Below, one piece after another: positions 34,248 to 46,910 of a DNA stretch of 64,000 nt (within the stretch, counting starts at the first letter, position 1; every line of letters starts with the position of its first letter). The stretch comes from Mesostigma viride (taxonomy: Eukaryota > Streptophyta > Mesostigmatophyceae > Mesostigmatales > Mesostigmataceae), in assembly GCA_009746045.1 (NCBI GenBank), contig RPFO01000067.1, forward strand, positions 23,501 through 87,500, read 5' to 3'. The translations under genes were made by a program, and so were the position numbers. A model generated the notes under the pieces. It worked only from the letters and a program-made list of their open reading frames with translations. It was not told the origin of the DNA and did no database searches.

Positions 34248-35228
34248 GTTAGACGCTATATACTAAGTAACTATCAGTGACGAAATACGCAATGCGATCG
34301 GCCCTACTAATACCGCAACATGGCTAGGCGATTCCGAGCAAAATAACCGGGCACCGGGCGACTACAGTTAACCAAAATCCAACCGTGTTCTCGTTTCAGC
34401 AATCCTGGTCGAAAAAAACGCGCCTTTACGTCGTGGGGCGACAGCCGTGGCGACCTGCTCGAGACGCTGTGCGCACCGCTGCGTAGGCGAAAATGCTGCT
34501 CGTCTTTGTCCTAACCTGTCCTAACTGGCACCGCCGGCACCGGTCACGCCAGGAGTACCTGTGACTTGTGAGTTGTGACGCAAGTGCGCTCCAACCCAGG
34601 CCTGCCAAGTTGGCATGCCAACAGGACACGCACGGAGGAGCCACGAACGGTTCAGAATTGTTGCTCGGCCGAAGGGCGGAGGTCCGCAACCCGCCACATT
34701 CCGCAAACAAACTCCAAGTAAACTCCGGATCACTAGTGGGATTACTGCAAATCGCTGTTTTTTTTTTACTAGGGACTAGTGAATGACACATTGCGCAACT
34801 CTTTCCATGGGTTCAGATTAGTTCATTTTTCTGTTTTACGAGTAATGACCAACGAAACAGCCGGAAGCGTTTACCTGTAGGGCGCAGCGGTCCAATCTGC
34901 TCCAATCGCGCGCCCCCGCCCCCCGGTGCCTGATGCCCAGCTGGCTATGCAGATAGATGCTCGCGCCCTTGCTACATAGTGCGGGAAAACCATGCTCAAG
35001 ACCTGCTCTACAGAGGACGCTAGCCTCGATCTTCTTCCAAAGAGGAGGCGTGTCTTCATTTTATCACCATTTTATTCCAGATGTTGTGTGAAATGGGCAG
35101 AATGCTACTTCTATAGATGCGGCCTGTTGGCCTTGACGCTTTGCCAGCCGTCGTGGTTTATCAACAGTCATCCACCATGTATCCACGTGGGCATTAGATT
35201 TTTTCTTTTGTTGGACAGTTTCAGTAAA
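34248..35228. promoter_or_regulatory. Divergent TIM23/LUC7 intergenic promoter region
   Basis: 981 bp separate the two start codons, so both promoters must lie here or overlap. No clear TATA box or protein-binding motif could be assigned. At 34740-34770 a TGCAAATCGCTGTTTTTTTT segment resembles part of the repeat near 52425-52450. Open frames here are not supported as genes. Confidence 0.55.
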
Positions 35229-38200
35229 ATGGATGACTTTAGAAAGCAACTGGACGCCCTTATGGGTTCCAACAGGAATGGTGACGCTGATCAACGGCCT
35301 AAGCGTAAGTATTATGAACGAGATATCTGCAGACCCTACTTATGCGGCCTCTGCCCTCACGAGCTTTTCCAAAACACTGTAAGCGGAGCCGCTGCTGCTG
35401 GTGACATTTTTGCCGTCCCTCCCCTTTTCTTTTTTTCTCTTTCTGCAACCATTCTGCGGATCCTTTTCTCGGCCTATCAGCTCAAGCTATTTCACTGCAT
35501 GGGATTACCTGTTTGGCCGCTTGTTATGCAGAAAATCGACCCGGGCGAATGCAAGCTCTTCCACTCGCTGCAGTTGAGGAGAGAGTATCCTCACCTTAAC
35601 TACATCACACGCAGCACTTGACTTGTGCATGCTGGCAACTTTTCCTTCGTGTTTCTCGCAGTAGTTGTTTTCATCTCGTTGCCATCTTTTGTCCATGTCC
35701 CTCCCGCTCGGCCGGGCGCTGGTTTGGTGCACAACATCTTATCCCTCCAGCCCTTAACCATAACATCATCGAACCGCCATGTCCCATCGTAAAGGTACGA
35801 GGACGCCTATGCCAAGGGCAAGGACGACTACACGCGCGAGCTGGAGGACGTGCTGGACCGCCACCTGCAGGAGTGCGACCGCAAGATACAGCGCGCTGTG
35901 AAGCGGCTCGAGGACGACGACCCAAACGCAGGCAAGTACGACCCCGTCTCGCAGGTGACCGACAATGAGGTCACACGCGCTCTGTCGCTGGAGATAGCGA
36001 TGAAGCAGCGCGAGCTGGAGGAGCTCGAGCTGGCCAATAAGCGGGACGAGAAGCTCAAGGTGAAGGACTTGATCGATGAGCTGATCCAGAAAAGGGCGGA
36101 GGAGCAGGCGAGGCTGCTGCGTGAGTGTTTCAAGAACGAGAACCTGGCGATGAAGGCCGCTCCGCCACCGCCGCCGCCGGGTCCGCCCATCCCGCCGCCC
36201 CCAGGGGTCGCGGCGGCGCCCCCACCGCCGCCGCCCCCGATCGACGCCAAGACGCAGGAGATGATCAACGAGAAGATTGCGCAGGCCGAGGAGCTGGGTG
36301 CGTGGGTGTAGGGTGATCAGTGATACCTGTGCAGCGGAGATAGGGGGGTGCGATGGATGCCAGCGGACGAGCTGGTTGGGTGGCTCGATATTATGGATGG
36401 GTGCGTGGGTACGGATGGATACAGGCTCACAGGTACAATGCCAAGGAGCTGCGTGAGTGGATGGATGATTGTTTAGTAATGGCAAAGTGGATGTATATGA
36501 GACAACAAAATCTGGTGGGTGTAATAGATGCCCGTTGAGCAGCTGGGTAAGTGGGTAGTGCCTGATACAGGCTCATTGACTGACACGCCGAGTAGCCTGG
36601 TGAGTACATGTATACTATTTCCATTGAGGGCGATTCCTCGTGTTCATTGGGGGGAAAGCGATCGCAGCAGTGGTGCTTACAGCCGGACACTCCTGGCTTC
36701 TAGGAACAACCGCCCTGATCGTACACCGTCTAGGTCTCGATAAACGTTGGCCAGCCGTAATTTTGAAATGGCCACAGCTACACATATCCACCTCCTTTCA
36801 TTTCCATCATCCTGAACGACTCGACAAACGCGGATAAGATAACAGCAGGCTCAAGCTACCATGGTCCGGATTCTTCCAGATTCGTGGCCTGCGCTGCTTG
36901 TCTCTTTGATACCAACCAATGGTGCAAATATGGGTACATCCGTAGATGGATGTGGTAGATAGAGGCCAAGCAGCTCGGTGCGTGTATGAATGCTTGCCGA
37001 GAATGATGCAAGTCCGTAATATTGGCTGGGTGGAATTGACGTAAGCTAAGGAACTCCAGGGCGCACCCGATGTGTTCTGTCGGCCAGACCACCTTCTGTC
37101 AGCCGGGCGAAAATCCCATGGGCCACGTAACGTGCTTGTCCATCCCTGGCACGAGAGACTGATGTGACGAGGCCCTGTCTGTGATGAGTCCTCATCCTCC
37201 TCTCCGTGTGCGCTCCTCGGTAGCGACCTGACTGTCCAGCGTTCCCAGGTCCCCTAATCGGCCACAACATTGAGTGGCGTCCCTAGGGTACGACAAAGCC
37301 TACCAAGGAGGAGTTGGTGGTATTGGAATCTGAGCGCAAGTGGAGAACTGTACAGCAGCAAGTCGTTTAGTGGGCTTGCAGGTTGGCCTTTCCACTAGCA
37401 TCGGCACACGACATGCCCCGTTTTCTGTTGGGAAGGCACCTAACCTGGTTGAGGAAGGGGATGTCACTGAAGCCGCCAACTGTTTCATGAGCAGGATGCT
37501 GGGGCACGATGCCTGCACCGGCACGGATTTGGTTTTGTTTTTCCGTGGCAGAAATATTGTAGGTGTACATGCTGCTCGTTATAGCCGGCCGCTTCAGTGA
37601 CTTTCCCTTCCTCTACCATGTCTTTCCCATCAGAGAACGGGAGATACGGCGTATCGAAGCTAGTCAGCAGGTCAACCTCCAAGCCCAGCAATTTACTAGC
37701 TGATGTACTCAATGCTCTTCCTAGTCGGACTGTCAGTTTCCATTAACAACAACTCCGTTTCAGGGCTTGTCAAACTCCACTTAATGGGTCCCTCTCTCTC
37801 CTGCACGTATTTTGCTGCCCTTTGCCATTGTTGGCTGTCTACAATCCTGCTGATGTCGTCTTATTATTGCCGTTGTCACGCTTTACGGGCACTTGCTCCC
37901 TGCCCTCTTCAGGCGAGCAAGGCAAGGTGGACGAGTCCATGAAGCTGCTGGAGGAGGCAGAGGCGCTGAAGAAGGTGTGTCTTCGCCCCTACTGTTTCCC
38001 CCCAACGCGTTGCCCCCCATCGTGTTGTCCTTCATCATGTTGTCCCCCTTGTTGGAACTCGCGTGGGTCCAAGAACATGCATCCCCTACAAATGTGGGCC
38101 CAAACCATTGTTCCCCTCACTTGCCTTGTGGAGCGGTAAGGCCGGTACCGCCATGCCCCTGGTTGGTACCATGGGGTAATCCCCCTGTTGTCGTGACGCC

Positions 38201-41200
38201 CCCCTTGGTGTCCACCCATGCATGAATTAGAGTACGCCCCTGTATTCGCCTTTGCTTCACCCGGGTGGCCTACGGGCTCCTTGCTCCACATGTCACTAGC
38301 TATCTTCAATCTTGTCGTTTGATGCTACATGCACGACCATGCATTCACCCACGTCCCCGCGTACAGTGTCCTTTTTTTTTCACAGGCCACAAGTCCCCTT
38401 CCCTTCCATCAACACACAGATGGCGGGCTTCCCACCAACGCCCTCGCGTCGGCCCCCTGTTTCCCCTAGTCTATTTCCTTACTGACGGTGCCACGTTTTT
38501 GTCCTTACTCCCCTACACATGCTGCCGCGTCACAGATGGCAGCACAACGCGCCGAGGCAGCGGCACGACCGGGACCGCCGCGCGTGGGTGGCGCCCCGAT
38601 CCACATCGTGAGTGATATGCGCTGTGCTTGCATCCGCACCGTGCTTGCGTTTTCTCTGTGCTGGTGGTTTCCCGTCTTGTGCATTTGCAAGACCCCTCCC
38701 CCCCCCTGCTTTGTGGCCCGAGGCACAGCCACTGTCTCCCCCCTGTCCATGAGTCCATTCGCAGCCTGTCATCCCACCCACCTTGCGAAAGCGTGCCGCT
38801 CATGCTCCGTGTCCTCCAGCGCGACACGTGTGCTTACTTGCACTCCATGCCTTGACAATGCGGCACTTTGACCCTTGTGTGTGCATGTGTTGCGCACGAC
38901 TGCCGTGCGCTTGTGTTGCTCGCGACTGCCGTGCGCTTGTGTTGCTCGCGACTGCCGTGCGCTTGTGTTGCTTACGACTGCCGTGCACAGGCGGACCAAA
39001 AGCTCCGTGTGTGCGACATGTGTGGCGCGTTCCTGAGCATCTACGACAGGTGAGGGGGGGGGAGGGGGACAAGAAGGGGACAGGGAGGGGAGGGGTGAAG
39101 AGGGGCGAGCAGAAAGGGGGGCGAGGGGAGCGGTGGAGGGGGATGGGGACATTGAGGAGGTGGGGGAAAGGGGGGGGCTGTAAAAGAGATGAAAACGGCA
39201 AGATCCAGGCAGCAGTTGCACCTGTCCGTGTGCTTGCGTAAATTCTAAACAGCATGTTGTGTTGAAGCGACATAGAGGGAGGAGAACGAGTGGTGGGGCA
39301 GCCAGTGCGTGGCTGTCGCACATATCCTTTTTTTATCTCATTCCTGTATAGTCATAACGGTTGCGGTCTTGCGTTGCAGCAGCCGTTTTCTTACAAAAAC
39401 ATGGCGCATTGAAGTCCTCGGGCTGACATGTCTGCGCCTGCTGACCCATTCATGCTGGAATCTCCACGTGCTGTTGCCCTCTTGTGGATGAAACCAACAC
39501 CTGCTCTTGTGGGCTTTGACCCTGGCATTGCTGTTTGCTCGGTGGCTGCCTCGGTTATGTGCATGGATGCGTGGGTGGGCCTTGGTGGGTGTATGCGTGT
39601 GTCTATTTGTGTGCATCTGGAGAGGGGGCGGATGGGGGGAGATTGTGGACTGGCTGGCGGGGGGGGATGGGTGGGGTGGCCGGTTGCCATGCAATATTTC
39701 CTCGCATCCCCGCCTTGTCCGCGGCCATCTGCCACGGGGCATGCGTGCAGTGACAGTCGTCTGGCTGACCACTTTGGCGGCAAGCTCCACCTGGGGTACC
39801 TCATGATCCGCAACAAGCGCAACGAGATACGGGTGAGCGCAGCGGCGCGCAGTGTGCGTGTGCTAGCATGACAAAAGGGTTACCCGTGGACGAATGTTGC
39901 CAAGAGGACTTGGTACGGGTCTAAAAAATCTGTTGGAGATGGGCCACCCGACCCCTGCTGAACCATGATGAAATGCTCATTGTGATGTATTGGTGGTGCT
40001 TGCGGTCATGCTTGGCAGTGCGTGGGTGAATGCTTGAGACCGCGTTGTTTGTTTTCTACGTTTCAGCGTTCGCCCTCGTGGACATTTTTTCCCTCTCGAT
40101 TTGCTAATTACATTCCTGTTTCCTAGATAGCAGCTTCCAATGTTTCTATGAGCCATCACATGAGTTTGCATCGCGATCGGCGCTGCTTCTCTCTCTCGCA
40201 TAGGGACTTGCATCATGTTCACGTGCCTGTCCTTGGTAGGATGATTCCATGCTAATATCATCCCGTAGTGCATCGCATGGTCCATGGTTGTCTTGTGTGT
40301 CGCATGGCCACCCTTGCGAGCTCCCAGTTGCCAATTGCCCAAAGAGGCGGCCCCGGCTGGGTTCGCTGATAGTGCATGCATGCTGTGCGTGTATTATGCG
40401 TGCGGTGTGTTGATGCTCCCGCCGACAATGGCTACCGAGACGGCCTTGGTTACAACCTGTCACACCTGACATTGTTACTATCTGACATTGCCTTGCGTAG
40501 TACAGCTCAAACCACACTGTGCCTGGGCCAGGGACCAGGAAATCTTCAGGTAGGGCTGATGTCATTGTTTGGTGACATAGACCAGCGCAGCAATGCGATG
40601 GGGTCTGTATCAGGTCGAACTAGGGACAGATGTGCTGGGTCACTGCCTCTGCAGTACTTCCTGCAGGTAGTGAGGATTGGGCCATATCAAGGTTCCTGAA
40701 AACGTTTGTACCTGCTGACAAACTTCATGACATTGTATGGCATTGCTGCACCCACACGCGTGTGTGGCCGTGCCAACAGGCCCCGAAACCGGCCGTCAAA
40801 GAGGTGGACCGGGACAGGGACCGGGACAGGGACAGGGACCGGGACCGAGAGCGGGACAAGGACGAACGGGACGGGCGGAGCAGCCGGGACAGGGAACGCG
40901 AGCGGGACAGGGACAGGGATCGGGGCAGAGATAGGGACAGGGACCGGGATAGAGAGAGGGAGCGAGACCGAGATCGGGACCGGAGCCGCGACAGGGACAG
41001 GGAGCGCGATAGGGACAGAGACAGGGACAGGGACCGCGACCGGTACAGCCGTCGGAGGTACGCAGCCCTGACGCCATTTCAAAGCATGCTACGATTCCTT
41101 TTTGTCTCTTTGGCATCCGTCTTCCCTCACTCACTCACTCACTCACTCACTCACTCACTCACTCACTCACTCACGCACTCACGCACTCACGCACTCACGC

Positions 41201-43082
41201 ACTCACGCACTCACTCACGCACTCACGCACTCACGCACTCACGCACTCACTCACGCACTCACGCACTCACGCACTCACGCACTCACGCACTCGCTCGCTC
41301 GCTCACTCACTCACTCACTCACGCACGCACTCACTCACGCACGCACGCACGCACGCACGCACCGACCGACCGACCGACCGACCGACCGACCGACCGACCG
41401 ACCGACCGACCGACCGACCGACCGACCGACCAACCCACCGACCGACCGACCGACCGACCGACCCACCGACCCACCGACCCACCGACCCACCGACCCACCG
41501 ACCCACCGACCCACCGACCCACCGACCCACCGACCCACCGACCCACCGACCCACCGACCCACCGACCCACCGACCCACCGACCGACCGACCGACCCCTGC
41601 CCGCCCGCCCGCCCCGCCCGCCGCCCGCCGCCCGCCGCCCGCCCGCCCGCCCGCCCGCCGCCGCCCGCCCGCCCGCCCGCCCGCCGCCCGCCCGCCCGCC
41701 GCCGCCCGCCCGCCCGCCCGCCCGCCGCCCGCCCGCCTGCCCGCCCGCCCGCCCGCCCACCCGCCCGCCCGCCCGGCCTGCCTGCCTGCCTGCCTGCCTG
41801 CCTGACTCACGCACGCACGTCCGCCAGCCTGCCCCTCCCTCTCTACCTGCCTGCCCCTCCCTCGCTGCCTTGCATATGCTGTTTGTTGGTTTCTGCTTGG
41901 TCAGTTTTGGTTAAGCTGGACTGTTGTGGTCATGCTATGCTGGACTGTTGTGGTCATGCTATGCTGGACTTTTGTGGTCAGGCTATGCTGGACTGTTGTG
42001 GTCAGGCTATGCTGGACTGTTGTGGTCAGGCTATGTTGGACTGTTGTGGTCAGGGTATGTTGGACTGTTGTGGTCAGGCTTTCCTGGACTGTTGTGGTCA
42101 ATTGCGGCACCCGCGGTTACCATGTGCGCATGTGTGTGCTTTGTTCTAACCGGCGCCGCCCCTTTCTCTTGCCTGTCTATATATGCACGACCACTGCCGT
42201 CCCGCTATTGGTCACCTTCCAAAATATTCGTGCATGAACACAGGTCTCGCTCCCGTTCCCGTTCCCGCTCGCGCGAGTACGACCGCAGGTGGGTGCCTCA
42301 CGCCCTCTGATGAGATGCCTCTGTGGGTTGCCCGCCTTGTGATGGTGATGGGCGTTGCCCCCGTGTGTCAGCTGTCTGGACGGAGATATGACTGGGTAGA
42401 ATGCGCATCGTGAAGTGGTACCCTTTGTTCGAGCACCATCTTATGTAGTTCCTGGGAGACCAAAAACATGTTCACTCCGCATGTAATAGACTCTGTGCAC
42501 GACTTGCGATGGTGTCTGCTGGTCTGTCGACAGGTACATGTTCAGAACACGCAGTGCACCGACCCCGTGGATGGCATGCGTAGCCCTGGCTCTTGCCTAG
42601 GCTTGTGGTGGCATTCGGTCGCCTGTGCCGGGGTGGGCTAAGCTTGGAAGTCTGTGTGCATGGGTACTCGCTTTGCATGCATGCTTAGAGAAGGCGATGT
42701 CCAGTGCACAACTGGCAGTGGCAAGGATGTGGTTGACAAGGAGATCGTTAAGCGAAGTGCGGGCGCTCTTCCCCAGTCATCTTCCATCTCAGACTTGTGT
42801 CCTAGAGGGCAAGCGGTGGTTAATCGCTGCGTTTTCTGAAGGTCCCATTACTTCCAAGTTCCCTGCTCGAATTCCCTGAATAGTGATGGCGGGAGCAATC
42901 TCTTGGTATATGGAGCGAGTGGTGCTTGCGTGTGTGCGTATCTGACCGGGTACGTGGGTACGGGGGTGGGGGCGTGGGGGTGCAGGGAGAAATGAGGGCG
43001 GTCTGAAGTCAATTGGTCGTGTTTTGTCTTGCATGCTACCTGGCGGTTTGTGGATGTATCTTTTACTAATCACAGGCGCTGA
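35229..43082 (+). CDS. LUC7L: LUC7-like U1 snRNP splicing factor, 10 exons
   Basis: Exons: 35229-35378, 35532-35584, 35795-36297, 37913-37974, 38536-38607, 38991-39049, 39751-39832, 40780-41057, 42244-42288, 43076-43082 (TGA). Phases fit at every junction; about 436 aa. LUC7 proteins sit in U1 snRNP and help choose 5' splice sites. Seen: the LDALMG N-terminal helix; a first zinc finger around C34/C39/C42, C57 and H61 (CGLCPHELFQNT; PGECKLFH); a long coiled coil; a second finger C288, C291, H307, H313 (VCDMCGAFL; ADHFGGKLH); an RD/RE-rich tail (about 328-420) and a short RS end. Odd: a polyproline insert (about residues 190-216) lies in the coiled coil. The two-codon last exon is inferred only from phase and AG. 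Confidence 0.93.
36605..36908 (+). mobile_element. Diverged SINE-like copy in LUC7 intron 3
   Basis: Similar over about 280 bp to 11145-11451 (shared CATCATCCTGAACGACTCGA, ACCATGGTCCGGATTCT) and ends TGCTTGTCTCTTTG. Older than the 11-kb and 52-kb copies judging by many differences. Confidence 0.75.
38884..38990 (+). repeat. 27-bp tandem repeat reaching the LUC7 exon 6 acceptor
   Basis: About four units of CGACTGCCGTGCGCTTGTGT type. The last partial unit (CGACTGCCGTGCACAG) provides the acceptor AG itself. Confidence 0.85.
41127..41800 (+). repeat. Composite tetranucleotide array in LUC7 intron 8
   Basis: (ACTC/ACGC)n to about 41360, then (ACCG/ACCC)n to about 41595, then (GCCC/GCC)n to about 41770 and (CTGC)n. 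Long THSRTH, TDRPTDRP and RPPARPP frames are spurious. Confidence 0.97.
41912..42105 (+). repeat. 24-bp minisatellite in LUC7 intron 8
   Basis: About eight units of CTGGACTGTTGTGGTCAGGC followed by TATG, well conserved. Confidence 0.93.
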
Positions 43083-43460
43083 GGAAAGATCAGGCGTGCC
43101 TGGTGGATGTGCAATGGGTTTTCCTGGGGACGTCGACTTTCAACTGTGTTTCGTTTCCTGCCATGGTGGCAATGGAAACAAGCATCGACCAGAGGCATAA
43201 CAATACCTACCCTGCCCTTTTTGTTGATCATGGCCATCGGGCGTTCGTTGAGGCAATCTGTAAAACATTGGACTAGCATCGGGCCTGCTTATGTTGCGTG
43301 GAACACATGGACTCGTTAATCATGCATCCCAGTGGGTAAAGTAACTAAAAGTATTTGTGTGCCATTCGCAGAGGCATGCCACGGAGCACTATGCTAATCT
43401 CATTACTATGTAATAACACAAAAGTAAAATCAAACCAGTGGGTATATTTTAGTTGCTTAA
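43083..43460. other. LUC7 3' flank
   Basis: Short frames only. No polyadenylation signal was assigned with confidence. Confidence 0.4.
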
Positions 43461-43461
43461 G

Positions 43462-43736
43462 TAAAAAAATTAAATTAAATTATAACATGCCTCCGATGGG
43501 AGATCATGTAGCACATATTCCATGATGGATGGGGTGGAGGAAGCCGCGTGATCGAACTATCCTAACTCTAAGCTATCTAGTCTAGAAAATCCTAACTACA
43601 CTACTCATCAAAACGCCGCCTCCGCTTGGGGGGAGGGGGCTTGCCCACAGGGTCGGGCGTGTGCGCCTTGACAATCCTCTTCCACCGCGTCTTGTCCTGC
43701 ATGGCAGTCCAAAGACGGGAGAGAGAGTGGATTAAT
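43462..43736 (-). mobile_element. LINE 3' fragment with AAATT tail
   Basis: Tail AAATTAAATTAAATTATAAC then core CCTCCGATGGGAG. It is a minus-oriented RT tail and 3' UTR, nearly the same as 25660-25915. Confidence 0.75.
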
Positions 43737-44490
43737 TAGAAACATAACTCCGTTGGGAGTACATGTAGCACATATCCCTGAGAAGGGGCATATGGCTTTT
43801 AATACATTCTAAGCTACTTCCTGCAAGGGTGGGAATGTAAGCTACCCTTGCTCTAGGTGCACCAGGGCACCTGCACCCTCATAATCTTCACACTATGCCC
43901 AGCTAAGGGGGAGTATGTTATGTGGGGGAAGATCATCATGGCTATACTAGAGCTAGGACATGGCTTCTCGACAGAGAGCATCTCTCTGCATAGGCATAGC
44001 ATGGCTAAATTCTTAGTGCAACATCCATGGGGGTCCCGTTATAGGCATGGCGTGGCTGAATTCTTAAATGCATCATCCATGGCCATTATGGGCGCACATG
44101 CGCTGGGGCCGCGTGGTAGGCTAGCCTTAAATCTACACTACTGCTATATTCCCTAGACTGGGGGTGCCTGCCAAGGCTTGTGGTCGACATGGATGACGTC
44201 CCCCCTCCAGTATACCGGTTTCCCCCCTGCGCTTTGCCGTATCTGGAGGTAGGTCGGCCATAGTTCGCGTCTCCGTTGTTGCTGGGCCAGGGTCAGGTCG
44301 TCGTCCAACGTGAAGTGAGTCCTCGAGAGCTTCTTGCGGTTTTTAAGAAACAACACCTTGTCCGCCATGTACTTAAAGGTGAGGAGCACGGGTGCCGGGC
44401 CAGCCTTCCCCCGCGCGCGGGGGAGGCGAACAGCCGACATGCGCAGCTCACCAGTAATGTGCATGGGGGCAAGAATGAATAAGAGAGTGG
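43737..44490 (-). mobile_element. RT-less LINE derivative: ORF1 C-terminus plus 3' UTR
   Basis: The minus strand 44153-44480 encodes TFKYMADKVLFLKNRKKL...DDDLTLAQQQRRRELWP...YWRGDVIHVDHKPWQ and a stop, an L1-type ORF1 C-terminus. It is followed directly by a 3' UTR ending in CTCCGTTGGGAG (43748) without any RT between. The joint with the RT element lies near 44480. Confidence 0.72.
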
Positions 44491-46910
44491 ATGCGGTGCT
44501 CAAACTGGGCTGGGACCACTAGGTCGTCCAGCAACACCTGGATGTAGGTCGTGACAGGTTTCCCTACCCTTTTGGGAATGCCCTCGGGGCCAGGCCAGGT
44601 CAGAATGTGGCGCCCTGGCTGGCAAAGCCGCTGGGGGCCGGCCAGACCAAGGGCGGTGTCGACCTGGCTGGTGCGAGCAAGGTGTCCTACAAATGCTATC
44701 CTACGCTGCCTAATCTCGTCCGAAATATGAGGCATGCCATGATACAAAGACTCTGATGATGGACGCTCGGAAAACCCTACGTTAAGGACCTGTGGGAGCA
44801 TCCTGTAAACCGTACCGTCTAGCCTAGCTGCCAGTTTGGGTGGGAGTGTCCACGCCTCGGCGCCATACGTAAGCACCGTGAGGACGAGGACCTTGAAGAG
44901 CATGCGCTTGCGGTGCTCGCCCAGGCGCTTCGAGCGCCAGTAGGTCTTGAGCGAACGGAGCTTGGCCCAGGCAAGGCCGATGCGGGTGTCCACATCGTCG
45001 GCAGTGTCAGGAAGCCAGCTCCCCAACAGCTTGAAGCGGTCGCGGAACGGGACCTCCGTCCCGTCGAGCAGGCGCGGCAGCGGTGGTGTACTGGAGGCCC
45101 CAATCACCATCGCCTCAATTTTGACACTAATCTCCAACCCCACCGCCCGCGCCTCCAGGCCCAGACAGTCCAGCCAGGTCTGAATGTGCTCGGGGCTCTC
45201 GATGAGGGTGGTGTCATCCGCATAAATCAGGTCGGCAAGGCGGTAACCAGGTCTAACCCCGCCGTGCTCTTTCACGTTAAGGATGTCCAAGCCTGGCTCG
45301 AACCCCCGTTAAGAGCAGTAAAGCGCGCACGTGCCCGGCGCATGACGTGATCCACGACAATAATGAACAGGTATGGGGACAGGACACAACCTTGCCACAC
45401 CCCGTGGTGAAGGGGAAATGGTGGGGTGGTGCCTTCCGCAGTCCGCACTACTGCCTGTGAGCCCTCATACAGTCGGCGAATGGCAGCAATAAACGCAGGT
45501 GGCACTCGATCCAGAGCTAGGATGGCCCAAAGAGCCTCCCAGAGGACCGTGTCAAAGGCCTTGATATAGTCAACAAAAATGAAGACCAGCGGCAAACTGT
45601 CAGGGGGAAGGCGACGCACCTCCTCCATCAACCGGCGCGCGACAAACACAGCCATGACAGTGTTACGACCACGACGGAAACCCATCTGAGACTCACCCAG
45701 GTGTGGGTCCAGCGCGGCGCGGAGCCTGTGCAGCATCATGCGCATGAAAACCTTCAGCGCGGCGCTCTGGAGGCAGACACCCCTGTAGTTATACCGGGGT
45801 CAGCAGCAGAGCCCTTCTTGTACAGCATGACGCGGATGGCCGTCTGCCACTCAGCAGGCGGAGGCTCGTCAGAAAGCAGAACACGGTTGCAGAACGCCAG
45901 CAGAAGATCCCTAACCACCGGATCAGGGGTCTTCAGCAGCTCAGCAGAAAGGTGGTCGGCACCGACCGCCGCATCGTACCGCAGGCGAGCAAGGGCGCCG
46001 TCCAGTTCCTTCAAAGTGAAGGGGGGGGCGACGTCGTCAGTGGCAAGGCAGCCCTCCTGCAAGGCGGGGACTTGGTAGTCCGCGGCCGATCGAGGAGGGG
46101 GGCGCTGGCGGCGGCGGGGGTCCGGCAACCCCGAGGCGGGCGGCCGTCTCGGGGTGAAGCGGCGGGGGGGGGGCGCGAGCCCCACCGGTCAAGGAAACAT
46201 TGTGGGCCAACCAGCGGTCAAGGCTGACCGGCGCCGTGCCGTCCCCCGTGTGCTCCACCGGGGTGCGCTGCCGCCGGCCGCCGAGCCGGTCGAGGTGGTA
46301 CCACATGTCCTTGCCCTGGTTGCAAGCCTGGCAGGCCTTGGCATCCGCGATGCACTGGGCCGCCTCCGCGTCCTGAGCGTGCTCGTAGCCGGCCTCCACG
46401 AGGGCGGCCTTGAGCACTGGTTTCTGCAGCGGGTCCCGGTTAAGCTTGAGGCGGTGCCGGGCGGCCAAGACCTTGGGGTCCTGGCGGTAGACCGGGCCGG
46501 GGCGGCGGCGGGGCATGGCCGGCAGGTGCCGGGCCGCCAGCAACGGGGCACGGGCCGGCAAGCCCGCAAAAATGGCGGCGTTGGGGGCACCCTTGTCCAG
46601 CTCGTCGACGTCCGCCCGGGCGCCCAGGGCCGACAGGTACTCCCGTCGGCACCGGTTTCGCTCGCGTATTCGGCGTCCGTCCAGTCCTCAGGATCTCCCT
46701 TGACTGGACGTAGAGCAGACCAGTCAGGGCGGACTGCACTGGGGCGCGGCGCACGGGGACATGGAACCGGAGCCGAATGGTCGCACGCACCAACCGGTGG
46801 TCAGAGCACACCGTGGGCGTGTCAAACACTCGGGTGTCCAGGACCGAGGTGCACCTTGACTGCCGTACCACCACGTAGTCCAAACAACGTTGCTTAAGTA
46901 GCCCTCCAAT
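44491..46910 (-). mobile_element. LINE with APE endonuclease end and reverse transcriptase, frame-broken
   Basis: Minus strand, in order: end of an APE-type endonuclease (LDYVVVRQ-like start; CSDHRLVRATIRLR, about 46750-46880); linker; RT fingers (FTLKELDGALARLRYDAAVGADHL...WQTAIRVMLYKKG, 45754-46040); palm (VDYIKAFDTVLWEALW; GVWQGCVLSPYLFIIVV, 45272-45745); catalytic YADDTTL; thumb and C-terminal region (RRIAFVGHLART, 44448-45290). At least three frame changes. 5'-truncated within the endonuclease. Confidence 0.88.

Noticed and set aside
38783-39871. Overlapping 100-180 aa frames in 38.8-39.9 kb
   Set aside because: They lie across LUC7 exons 6-7 and repeat-rich introns; the spliced LUC7 reading explains the conserved parts.
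41102-41914. THSRTH/TDRPTD/RPPARPP and VGGSVGR frames
   Set aside because: Tetranucleotide repeats within a LUC7 intron.
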